A stretch of 64,000 nt of DNA. Origin: Haloferula helveola. Its GTDB lineage: Bacteria; Verrucomicrobiota; Verrucomicrobiia; Verrucomicrobiales; Akkermansiaceae. Below are positions 41,818 to 52,000 of this stretch, in pieces. The stretch is from contig NZ_AP024702.1 of NCBI RefSeq assembly GCF_037076345.1, forward strand, positions 1,364,001 through 1,428,000, written 5' to 3'. Below the pieces are notes generated by a model that worked only from the letters and a program-made list of their open reading frames with translations, did not search any database and was not told the DNA's origin. Numbering within the stretch: the stretch's first letter is position 1; every line of letters starts with the position of its first letter. The position numbers and the translations under genes were made by a program.

Positions 41818-44010
41818 TCATGAGAGCTGATCAGGGGAAAGGGACAGGCTGCGCGGGGGCGCTTCGGAGTGATCGACAGGCTCGTCGGCAAGCGATTTGC
41901 GTGCCACGGCGATGCTCGGACCGCCGTTTGCCGATGCGGGATGTTCATTCCACACGAAGCCGACCAAATTTGCTCCGGAGGAACGCAGCAGATCGGCGGT
42001 GTGTTTCAAATCGTGGCTGTCGCTACCGCCCTTGCCAACGACGAGGCAGGCACGATCGGCGTAGCGGGCCACCGCCTGTGCATCGCTGGTCGCAAGGACC
42101 GACGGGACATCGATGACGACCCGGTCGAACCACCGGTAGGCTTCCTCGAGCAGTGCCGGGAAGCGGGTGCCCGAGAGAAGCTCGGCGGCATCGCTCTTCA
42201 TCTCACCCGAAGACATCAGGTAGAGCTTCGAGACCGGTGTCCGGACACAGGCTTCCGCCGGGGTCGCCTCACCGGCCAGATAGGCACCGAGACCGCGGTC
42301 GCCACCCGGCTCACCGAGGTGGTCGCGGCTGAGACCCGGCTTGCGCAGGTCGGCATCGACCAACAGCGTTCGGTAGCCCTGAACCGCCAGCGAAACGGCG
42401 TGGTTCAGCGCGCAGAACGACGCACCCTCACCTGCCCGGGCACTCGCGAATACCACTGTGCGGAAGTTGCCCTCCGGAGTCGGAGGAATCAGCACCGCCC
42501 GCAGCCGGCGGAAGGCCTCGGCCGCTTCGGAGCCAGGATTGGAAAGCATCACCAGTCCGTCACCTCCACCATCGGGGACCCGGGCCAGCAGCGGCACTCC
42601 GGTCGCGCGGCTGACCGCAGCGGTGTCGCGCACCCGGCGGTCGCCGAGTTCGAGTCCGACGATCACGAGGAGTCCGAAGCAGAATCCACCCATCGCGGCG
42701 AGAGGCGTCAGCAGGATCTTGCGCGGCCGATACGGCTTCTCGGGAGCGAGCGGCTGCTCGCGCCAGCTGAGGATCGAAGTCGGGACGAGCCCGATCAGAC
42801 GGATGTTGCGCAAGCTGGTCGAGGTGGTCTCCAGCAGCTCGCGGTCCTTCTCGACCTCACGCGCCAGCTTGGCGAATTCCGACTTCAGACCTTCGACGCC
42901 AACCGCATCCGTGCTGGCGAGTTCCACCGCGTTCTTGAGCTTCGACTCGTTTTCGACCGCGACCTGGTAGCTTTTCTCGATCGCCTCGCCCGCCGTGCGG
43001 ACTGCGGTGCCGAGACTTTCCTTCAGGCTGGCAACCGCACCGGCTGCCTCCTTGTAGGTCGGGTGCTTGTGAAGGTACCGCTCCTTGACCCGGTCAAACT
43101 GAAGCTCCTTGTCGCGCAGCTCGCGAACCAAGGTCAGCACTTCGGCGCTCTGCTCGCTGTGGGTCAGGCCGGCGAGGGCATCGGGATCTCCGGCATCGAA
43201 CTTCCGGAACGCTTCACGCTCGGCTTCGAGTTGCAGCCGCTCGGTCTTGGCCTGCGTCAGACGGGTCGTGAGCACGGCCAGCGGATCGGCTCCTGATCCC
43301 CCTACCCCGGCAAGCCCCGGGACGGGATGGCTCTGCCGGAACTTCTGCAGCTCCGCCTCGGAACCGGCCAGCTTCAGGCGCAGGGAATCCTCCTTCTGCG
43401 TCAGCTCTTGGCTCGCCTTTTCCATCAGCGACTTCTGGCGCTCCTCGCTGAGGATCTCGTACTCGTCCTTGATCGAGCCGACAAGACGCCGGGCGCGTTC
43501 GGGGTCGGTATCTTCCACGGCGATATCCAGCATCCGGGTTCCCCGACGAAGCGCGATCTTCACGTTGTCCGTGAGCTTCTTGAGCGTCCCCTGCAGGCTG
43601 GTGCCCGGCTCGACGAAGGTCGGGTCGTCCTGCAGGCCTTCCTTCTCAATGACCCGGAGCATCAGGGTCGACGAAAGCATGCCTTGCTCGACCGAGAGCA
43701 TCTCTTCGAGCTCGCGGGACTCCTCCGGCGTGACCGGTTGGATGTCGAAGAACTGCGGAGCCTGCGTGCTGATGTAAACCGAACCGGTCGAGAGGTAGGT
43801 CTTCGGCATGCGGTCGAGGACGAACCATGTCGCGACGCCGGCCAGCAGCATGAAGAACACAGCGATCCAGCCGCGACGCACGAGCGCGCCGACGAATCGG
43901 GAGAGCTCGAGCTTCGGCAGGTAGAAGGTCGGATCCTTGGCGGCCGGGGAGCGGTCGGTGGTCAGCTCGCCGGTGGGCTTCTTGCCCGGGGGGACGATGG
44001 GAGCGTTCAT
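41818..44010 (-). CDS. Wzz/BY-kinase-like chain-length protein with degenerate Walker A
   Basis: This 730-residue protein combines a Wzz chain-length domain (first helix about 45-66), a long coiled-coil (about 190-410), a second helix (about 428-452) and a cytoplasmic BY-kinase-type domain (about 480-700). The kinase part has Walker A-prime (LLVDADLRKPGL) and Walker B (VVIDVPS). Walker A reads SARAGEGASF where active kinases have G-E-G-K-[ST], so the catalytic lysine is missing. The C-terminus has no Tyr cluster. It therefore probably controls polymer length or export structurally rather than by phosphorylation. ATG 44010. Confidence 0.9.
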   Translation of the reverse strand: MNAPIVPPGKKPTGELTTDRSPAAKDPTFYLPKLELSRFVGALVRRGWIAVFFMLLAGVATWFVLDRMPKTYLSTGSVYISTQAPQFFDIQPVTPEESRELEEMLSVEQGMLSSTLMLRVIEKEGLQDDPTFVEPGTSLQGTLKKLTDNVKIALRRGTRMLDIAVEDTDPERARRLVGSIKDEYEILSEERQKSLMEKASQELTQKEDSLRLKLAGSEAELQKFRQSHPVPGLAGVGGSGADPLAVLTTRLTQAKTERLQLEAEREAFRKFDAGDPDALAGLTHSEQSAEVLTLVRELRDKELQFDRVKERYLHKHPTYKEAAGAVASLKESLGTAVRTAGEAIEKSYQVAVENESKLKNAVELASTDAVGVEGLKSEFAKLAREVEKDRELLETTSTSLRNIRLIGLVPTSILSWREQPLAPEKPYRPRKILLTPLAAMGGFCFGLLVIVGLELGDRRVRDTAAVSRATGVPLLARVPDGGGDGLVMLSNPGSEAAEAFRRLRAVLIPPTPEGNFRTVVFASARAGEGASFCALNHAVSLAVQGYRTLLVDADLRKPGLSRDHLGEPGGDRGLGAYLAGEATPAEACVRTPVSKLYLMSSGEMKSDAAELLSGTRFPALLEEAYRWFDRVVIDVPSVLATSDAQAVARYADRACLVVGKGGSDSHDLKHTADLLRSSGANLVGFVWNEHPASANGGPSIAVARKSLADEPVDHSEAPPRSLSLSPDQLS

Positions 44011-44033
44011 CGGAGGGGTGCGTTGGGGGGTGA

Positions 44034-44606
44034 TCAGAAAAGGCTCTCGGGGATGGTGATGATGTCACCGTCCCGGAGCGTGATGTCTTTGGCTTCGCCC
44101 GAGGTGATGGACCGGACGTTGATCCGCTGCGGCTGGCTGCTGCCGCGGCGTTTCAGGGTGACTTTCTTGTCGTTGGCGATCCGGGTCATCCCGCCCGCCA
44201 TGCCGAGGGCCTCGACCAGTGTCAACTGGCGGTTGGGATCGAGACGGAAAACGCCGGGCTTCTGGACCTGGCCGAGCACCGTGACGGTTTTCCTCACACG
44301 ATCGGTGATCGACACGGTGACCTCCGGCTTGACCAGGTAGCCGTCGCGCAGCTTGGCCTCGATCGCGCGGGCGGCCTGGCTGGTCGTCAGACCGGACAGT
44401 TTGACCGCACCGATCAGCGGTATGTCGATGGTGCCGGCTGCCGAGAGCTGGCCACGGGTGGTCAGGTCATCTTCGCGGAAGACGGTGATTTCCACGCTGT
44501 CACGGCTGCCGATGGAACCGGATGCGCGTTCGCCCTGGCCCATGGCGGCGGGATACGCCAGCCCGGCAAGGACGGTGAGGATGAGGAGGAGAGGACGGAG
44601 GTTCAT
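44034..44606 (-). CDS. Polysaccharide export protein (Wza-type, poly_export/SLBB domains)
   Basis: The 190-residue protein has a signal peptide (about 1-22), then a poly_export domain (DSVEITVFREDDLTTRGQLS, with GTIDIPLIG) and an SLBB domain (VTVLGQVQKPGVFRLD, LTLVEALGMAGG). It ends DGDIITIPESLF. No lipobox cysteine is present, and it is shorter than Wza (about 380 residues), so it lacks the membrane-spanning C-terminal helix. It likely forms the periplasmic part of the export channel with the barrel protein next to it. Confidence 0.92.
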   Translation of the reverse strand: MNLRPLLLILTVLAGLAYPAAMGQGERASGSIGSRDSVEITVFREDDLTTRGQLSAAGTIDIPLIGAVKLSGLTTSQAARAIEAKLRDGYLVKPEVTVSITDRVRKTVTVLGQVQKPGVFRLDPNRQLTLVEALGMAGGMTRIANDKKVTLKRRGSSQPQRINVRSITSGEAKDITLRDGDIITIPESLF

Positions 44607-44619
44607 GACGGGGACGGGG

Positions 44620-45912
44620 TCAGAAGTCGTAAGAGGCGTTGATGCCGAACTGGTTGGCGTCGTAGCCGAAGGCGGCGCCGTTCGAATCGTTGCGGGAGTA
44701 GCGATAGAAAATGCCCATGCGGAAGTGCTCGTTCACCTGGTAGTCGAGACTCGGCTGGATGAAGAAGATGTCGTCCTCGCGGCCGGCCAGACCGGTACCC
44801 GAGACACGCTTGTAGGAAGCAGATTCGTAGCCAGCTTCGAAGCGACCGGTCCAGTGGTCGCCGAACCGCTGCGAAACGCCGCCACTGACGCCTGCGATCT
44901 CGATATTCTGGCCAGGGAAAACGGCGGAGGTTTCCTCCCTCAGGTAGCCGCCGAGGAACAACTCGGTCCCTTCCTTCGGCTGCCAGGCGATCCGCCCCTC
45001 AAGCACCGGATAGGTATCCGATCCACTCGGGTAATCGCGGCGCTCGACCCCGACCTCAAAGTCGACCGTGAGCTTCTCGCGCGGCTGCCAGATCAGGCGC
45101 GCGGTGGCCCGTTGGAAGTCCTGGTCGCCGGCACCGTCGACCTCGACCTTCCCGGCCGCGACCGCGCCGACTAAGGTCGTCTTCGGAGAGTAGGCGTAGC
45201 GGAGCGCGAACTCGGTGTAGGTCAGCTTGGAGTCCGACAGGCCCCGCGAGTCGTAATCCGTGCACTCGATTCCACCGGCCAGCTCGAGCGAAAGCTTCTC
45301 GCTCGGCTTCCATGCCAACCGCAGTTCGCTGGCATACTCGGTGCGGTCGGACTGGGTGCCGATGTCCGGCGTGGCATCTCCCAGTCGGTCGAGGTTGCCG
45401 GAAAGCACCACCGAACTCTTCTGCCCGTTCAGGGCGGCCACTCCCTCGAAACGATGGTCCACCCGGCTCTCATCGCTGTTGTCGAGGTAAAGAACAACAC
45501 TCGGTCGGTAGGCTACGCGCAAATACGCACCTTCATCTTCACGTTGTCCTGCCACGAACCCCACTTTCGGAGTCACGGTGAAAACGAGATCAGACTCCGG
45601 GGAGGTGGCGGTGAGGAAAATGTTATCGTCGTAGGCTGCCTCCAGTTCGAGACCGAGATCCCAGCCCTCAGGGTCGGCGGGCTTCGGTTCGTCACGCGGC
45701 GCCAGCCACTCCTGCCCTTCGACCCGGTCGTCGATTCGACCGGCATCGTCGACCAGCGGCGCCATATCCGACTCCAAACGCCCCTGCTCGACCGGCTCAT
45801 ATTCGACATCCATCGAGATGTGGTCCTCCGCGGACACCCCATTCGCTCCCAAGAGAAGGGGGACGAGAATGGGTGCCAGCAATCCTGAGGGGACTGACCG
45901 CTGGGGAGACAT
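44620..45912 (-). CDS. Outer membrane beta-barrel protein of the exopolysaccharide locus
   Basis: The 430-residue protein has a signal peptide (about 1-28), an acidic N-terminal region (about 30-85) and a barrel of about 340 residues with regular alternating strands ending in ASYDF. It resembles the outer membrane proteins that accompany short Wza-like proteins in exopolysaccharide clusters (VpsM-like). It probably provides the outer membrane pore that the short export protein lacks. ATG 45912; the export protein gene follows 13 bases later. Confidence 0.85.
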   Translation of the reverse strand: MSPQRSVPSGLLAPILVPLLLGANGVSAEDHISMDVEYEPVEQGRLESDMAPLVDDAGRIDDRVEGQEWLAPRDEPKPADPEGWDLGLELEAAYDDNIFLTATSPESDLVFTVTPKVGFVAGQREDEGAYLRVAYRPSVVLYLDNSDESRVDHRFEGVAALNGQKSSVVLSGNLDRLGDATPDIGTQSDRTEYASELRLAWKPSEKLSLELAGGIECTDYDSRGLSDSKLTYTEFALRYAYSPKTTLVGAVAAGKVEVDGAGDQDFQRATARLIWQPREKLTVDFEVGVERRDYPSGSDTYPVLEGRIAWQPKEGTELFLGGYLREETSAVFPGQNIEIAGVSGGVSQRFGDHWTGRFEAGYESASYKRVSGTGLAGREDDIFFIQPSLDYQVNEHFRMGIFYRYSRNDSNGAAFGYDANQFGINASYDF

Positions 45913-45918
45913 GAATAA

Positions 45919-45934
45919 GGGGGGGATGGGCGGG
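45919..45934 (+). other. G-quadruplex-like tract at a gene start
   Basis: The plus strand carries a run of seven G (45919-45925), GGG at 45928-45930 and GGG at 45932-45934, with loops of AT and C. The seven-G run can supply two tracts, so a three-tetrad quadruplex is possible. It lies just upstream of the ATG of the barrel gene, on its template strand. A further GGG is at 45945-45947. Confidence 0.5.
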
Positions 45935-46015
45935 AGATGGTGGCGGGTTAGAAGTCTGAAAACAAGGAATATCGGGCTGATCCGCCTTACGGGATCACGG
46001 GGGATGCTTTGAAAA

Positions 46016-49000
46016 TCAAGGATTTGGGGAGTTCTCGACTGGGTTCATGGCGGCCGTGAGGGCGGCGGTTACGTGATCGGCAAGCGGGCCCACGTTTCCC
46101 GACTCGAACATCGTCAGGTGCTCGCCGGGCACGACCATCATCTTCAGGTCATCGACCCGGTCGCCCCAGCCGTAGTCGTCGGGGATCTCGAACTTGTCGT
46201 TCACCGCCGACGCCCGGAACACGTGCAAGGTGCCGTGGAAGAATCCCGGGCGATACGCGTCCATCGCCGCCTCGTGGGCTTCGCGGAGCTGCACCGCCCG
46301 CCGCTCGGTGTGAGCGGATGCGGCATCGCCCTTCGCCGCGGCCGACTCGGCCTTCACCCGCAGGTGCGTCTCGACGCCATTCTTGAAGCGGTTGGCCAGA
46401 CGCAGGATCCGCTCGCCGAGGGGTAGTTCCGCCTGGGCGTTCCAGTAAACCGAGACACGCTCGCCCAAGGCATAGGGCCGGATCTCGGTGGCCGGATTGA
46501 CCGTATCGAACAACGCCAGAAACGGCACTTGCTCGCCGGCCTCGACGAGTTGGCGTGCCATTTCGAAAGCAACGACGCCGCCATACGAGTAGCCCGCCAG
46601 CAAATACGGGCCTTCCGGTTGCCCGGCCCGCAGGATCTCGATGTAGCGCGAAGCGGTATCCTCCACCGAGCCGACCTCGATTTCCGAGCTGTGTCCGAGG
46701 TCAGGTGACTCGATCGCGAGAAAAGGCCGGTTATCGGGAAGCCGGTCGGCAAGCTGGCGATAGAAGAGGATTCCACCGTCACCGCCGTGGATCGCACAGA
46801 TTGCGGGTTGATCTCCTCGACCTTGCACGATGGCAAGTTCTCCGGTCGGGGCCGGCTCAGGGGCTTCGTCGTTCTGGGGAATTCCGATGGCCGCAGCGAG
46901 ATCCCGGATGGTCTTGGCACGGAGCAGGGTTGCCAGCGGCAACGAGACTCCGAACTCGTTCTGGATGCGCGCGAACATCCGGAGCCCGGCGAGCGAGTTG
47001 CCGCCCAGTTCGAAGAAGTCGTCGTCACGACCGACGCGTTCGATTCCGAGCAGGTCGCACCAGATCCGGGCGAGCCCCGATTCAACCGCACCCACCGGCT
47101 CCAGTCGTTCCGGCATCGGAGAGATGTCCGGCTCGGGCAGGGCGGCCACGTTGATCTTGCCGTTCGCATTCAGAGGCATCGAGCCGATACGAATGATCCG
47201 ATCGGGACGCATGAAGGCCGGCAGCCGCTCGGCGAGCCATTGTCCGACGGCTTCGGTCGACAGGTCCCCTCCGGGACTGGGACAGAACCAAACCAGCAGA
47301 CGCTTTTCTGACGCACCACTGCCACGCACCGCGACCCGGCACTGTGAGACTCCGGGATGGGAACCGAGAACCGCCTCGATTTCACCCAGCTCGATCCGGT
47401 AGCCGCGGAGTTTCACCTGGTGGTCGATCCGGCCGAGGAACTCGACGGTGCCATCCGGCTTCCAGCGGCAGCGGTCACCCGTCCGGTAGGCGCGCCCCTT
47501 CTCCGTCAGGACGAACTTCTCAGCGGTGAGTTCATCACTCCCGAGATAGCCAATGGCGAGTCCGGCGCCGCCGCAAAGCAGCTCTCCCGGCACTCCGACC
47601 GGAACCGGACGACCCGAGCCGTCAACGATATCGACCCAGGTGCCGGAAACAGGACGGCCGATCGGAATCGAGATTCCTCCATCGACATCTTCCGGACGGA
47701 TCCGATGGCAGCACGTGAAGGTCGTGTTCTCCGTCGGCCCGTAGCCATTGATCAGCGTCGTATCCGGCAGTCCTTCGAGCGCCCGCCGGACGTGAGGAAC
47801 CGAGAGCACGTCACCCCCTGCGATGAGCTGCTTGAGCCCGCGGAGTTCGTCGAGGTGCTCGTCGACCATCAGTTCGAAAAGGCCCGAGGTCAGCCACAGG
47901 GTGGTGACTCCCTGCTCGCGGACCGTTTCCGCGATCCCGTCCAAGCTGGTGTCGGCCTCATCCAAAAGCACCAGGCGTCCTCCATTGAGAAGCGCTCCAT
48001 AGATTTCAAAGGTCGAAGCATCGAAGGCCGGCGTGGATGCCTGTAACAGGACCTCGCCGAGGCCCAGTTGGCAGTAGTTGGCATCCCGTACAAGGCGGAC
48101 GATCCCGCGATGGGGGACCACCACGCCCTTCGGCTTCCCGGTCGAACCGGAAGTGTACATCACGTAGGCCGCGTCTTGCGCACCTCCGGTCACGGGACCC
48201 GCGGCATTCGGTTCGACGTCCGACGGGTTCAGCGTCCGGAAACCTTCGACCGGTTCCTCGGCGAGAACCATCGCCACACCGGAATCTTCGAGAATCTCCC
48301 GGCGTCTCGATTCCGGAAATCCGGGCTCGACGGGCACATAGCAAGCGCCGGCCCGAAGCACCCCGAGCATTGATGCGATCAGCTCGGGGCTTCTCGGGAG
48401 GACAATCGCCACGCGATCTCCCGGCATCACACCGGACTCCACCAGCGCCGCAGCAATTCCGCCGGATCGGGAACCGAGTTCGGCGTAACTGCATGATCCA
48501 CCCTTCCAGGTGAGGGCGGTGCGGTCGGGATTGTCGGCACAGGTTTTCAGGAACACATCGGTCACCGATTCCGAGGTCCCCTCCCCTGCACCGCCCGACC
48601 ATACCTCCAACATCCGCTCGTTGGCCGCGTCGGTGATCCGCAATGCGGCCAACGGCTGCGACGGATCGTGGGCGGCCTGAAGAAGCAGCGTCCGGTAGCA
48701 GTCGAGCCACTGCTCCATCGTTGCCTCATCGATCAGCTCGCGATTGTAGGTCGATGAGAGCAGCAGGCCTTCCGGCGACTGCATCAGGTTCAGGAAGATC
48801 GTCGAGTTGCTGTAGCGGGCCGGCACGGTTTCCACCCGTGCCGAAAGTCCGCCGAATGATCCGGGATCGCCGGATGGCTCGAAGTTGAAGATCACTTCCA
48901 TCAACGGGCGGCGCCCGCCATCGCGACCGAGCTTCAGTGCACGCAGCAATCGGCCGTAGGTCAGATTGCCATGCTCGAGCGCGTCCATCTGGGCGGACGA

Positions 49001-52000
49001 GGCGCGGCTCGCAAGATCGCGGAATGACGCGGCCGGGTCGACTTCGGCAAGCAGCGGAAGGAAATTGACGCAGTGCCCGACGAGCCCGCTGTCACCGTCC
49101 TCCATCTGGCCGGCGGTAGGGAAGGTCATGACGAAACGGTCCTGCCCGCCCAAGTGGTGGAGCAGGGCCTGGAAGCCGGCCAGCAAGGTGCTGTTCAAGG
49201 TCGCGCCACAACTACCCGAAAGCTTTTTCAGCCGCTGCAATGCATCGGCATCAAGCATCAGCTCACAGGTATCGGACACGTAGCTTGGCGCACTGCCATA
49301 GCCCTTCCGCAGAGGAAGCTCGACCTCGGGAACGCCGTCCTTGAACCGCGCGACCCACCACTCGAGAGAAGCCGCGTCACTGTCGGCTCGGGACTTCTCG
49401 CGAAGCGCGCGATCGACGATCGAGGGAGCCGGCGAAAGGGTCGGCTTCAGTCCCCTGTTCCGCGCCTCGTAGCAGGCCGTGAACTCCTTGATCAGAACCT
49501 CGAAGGACCAGCCGTCCGCAGCGATATGGTGAGCCACGAATTGCAGTACCACCTCGTCCGGCGCGACCCGTGCGACCACCACTCGGAACACCGGACCCCG
49601 GTCCAGATGGAACTCGGTTTCGCGTTGTTGCAGACCGCACTCCACCAGGGATCGCTCGGGGTCTGACTCGCGGCTGAGATCCTTCTCGATGACGCAGGCC
49701 TGCTGCTTCACATCGATCACAAAGGCAGTCGACCGCTCATCCGGCACCCGCATCCGCAAGGCGTCGTGGCGATCGACCAGATCCTGGATCGATGCCTTCA
49801 CCGCGGTGACGTCGACCGTCCCGGTCAGCCGGAGCTGGAGCATCTCGTTGAAGGCGAGGTTGGCCTCCGATCCGAGCAGCGAGGCGAGGTAGATCTCCGA
49901 CATCGGTTCGGTCATCGGGAACGGTCCACGCACGCCCTCGGCGGCCGCCGATGCCATTTCGGGCAGCTCGGCTTTCGGGAAAAAGCCACCCGCCTGCAGT
50001 TCGTCGATCGTCTCACGGAAGGCGTTGATGACGAAGTCGACATCCGCATCGGTGTGGGCCGCGGTCAGGTAGAACGGCAGCCCCTCCATCGCGAACACGC
50101 CCTTCTCACGAAGGTGGTAGTAGATCAGGTTGCCGTGCTTCGCCCCGTCGCCGATCCGCAGATACATCTGCGAATTGAAATTCACCATCCGGACGTCGAT
50201 CCCGTGGTCGCGGAACATCCGGTCGACAGTTCCGGCAAGCCGGTCGGCACGCTTCCCGATCGATTCCCAGTACTCGGCCGGCTGGGACTGCACATGCTTG
50301 AGCACCGCATGGCACGCGGCCATCGCGAGCGGCAACCGGACAAAGGTTCCGGCGAAGAAGGTCACTTCCTTCTCCGGGAACGAATCATCGCCAAACTGCC
50401 ACTGGCCGCCATCAAAGGTATCCATGTACTCCGCCTTGCCGCCGACGATCCCGATCGGCAGCGCGCCGCCGCCGAAGACCTTGCCGTAGGTCGCGAGATC
50501 CGCGCGGATGCCATACAGCTCCTGCGCGCCACGCGGGCCCTGGCGGATACCGGTGATCACTTCGTCGAAGACGAGCAGGAAGCCGCTTTCCTCGCTGATC
50601 TTCTTCACCTCCCGAACGAACTCGACCGGGATGAACTCGGGCTGGCGGCTCTGCACCGGCTCGACGAGCACCGCGGCGAGCTGGTCGGCCACCTCGCGGA
50701 TCATGTCGAGCGCCTCGGGCTTGCCCCATGGCACCACGATCACATCCTGCACCGCGTTGTCGGGGATACCGGGCGCAAGAGGCAGAGTCCGACGACGATC
50801 ACCCTTGCCGACGCTACGCACGAGCACCGGATCAAAGTTGCCGTGGTAGTCCTTGTCGAAGACGAGGATCTTGTCCCGGCCCGTCACGGTGCGGGCGATC
50901 CGCATGGCCGCCTGCACCGCTTCCGAGCCGGTATTCAGGAAACAGGCACGCTCGTTGCCGGTGACCTCGCAGAACAACTTCGAGCATTCCATGGCGGCCT
51001 CGCACTGAGGACCGATCTCGAGACCGGTCGCCAGTTGCTGCTGGATCGCATCGGTGACGAAGTCGGGCGAGTGACCGAGGAAATTCGGACCGAAGCCATT
51101 CACCATGTCGATGTATTCGTTGCCATCGACGTCCCACATCTTGCAGCCCTTCATCCGGGTGGCGACGATCTGGTAGACCATCTCCTTCCACAACCGGTTG
51201 AAGCCATTGACGGTCCGCGGATCCGCGTGCCACTGGCGGAACTGCTGGGTTTTGGCCTTCGAAGTCTTTGTCCTTTCGCAGTAGCGCGCGACCAGGGCGT
51301 CGAGATGTTGGCGCTGGACCGGAGCAAGCTCGTCGGACGTGCTGACCCGATCGATCCGGGTTCGGGGGCCGGCGACACCGGACTCCTCACCGCCTTCCTC
51401 CTCCACGACCGGGGCTGCGACCAAGGGTTGGGCGGACTTGGCGGCCGGTGCACCGGTATCGGCGGAAACGTTCGCCTCAAGGTGCTTCACCAAGGCTCCC
51501 GGAGTCGGGAAACCCTGCATCAGGTCCCGGAAGGCGATCGGAACTCCGAAGGCCTTCTGCAATTCCCGGGCCGCCTGGGTCAGGAGTAACGAATCGAAAC
51601 CCAGCTCAAGGAATCCGGCATTAGCCGTCATCTCCTCGCCCGGGATACCCGAAAGATCCTCAAGCACCTGGCGCACGCGAGCCATCAGCGAGTCCTCTCG
51701 CGACATCTCCGCGGCAGCTGCCTCTGGAGCAGCATCTACGGCGACTACCGTATCTTCGACCTTTGCAGCGACAGGAAGCGGCTGATCCAGCAGCCGGCAT
51801 TCCTTCCAGTAGCGTTTGCGTTGGAACGGGTAGGTCGGCAGCGGCACCCGACGCGCGGGCACCTCGGCAAACACCGCCTTCCAGTCAACGTCGGCACCCC
51901 GGCACCAAAGATCGCCCAGCGACTGCAGCATCCGCACCCGATCCGGCGCTCCGGAGGCCGGATGTTCGCAGGTCGGAACACAGGCAGCGGCGCGGCGACC

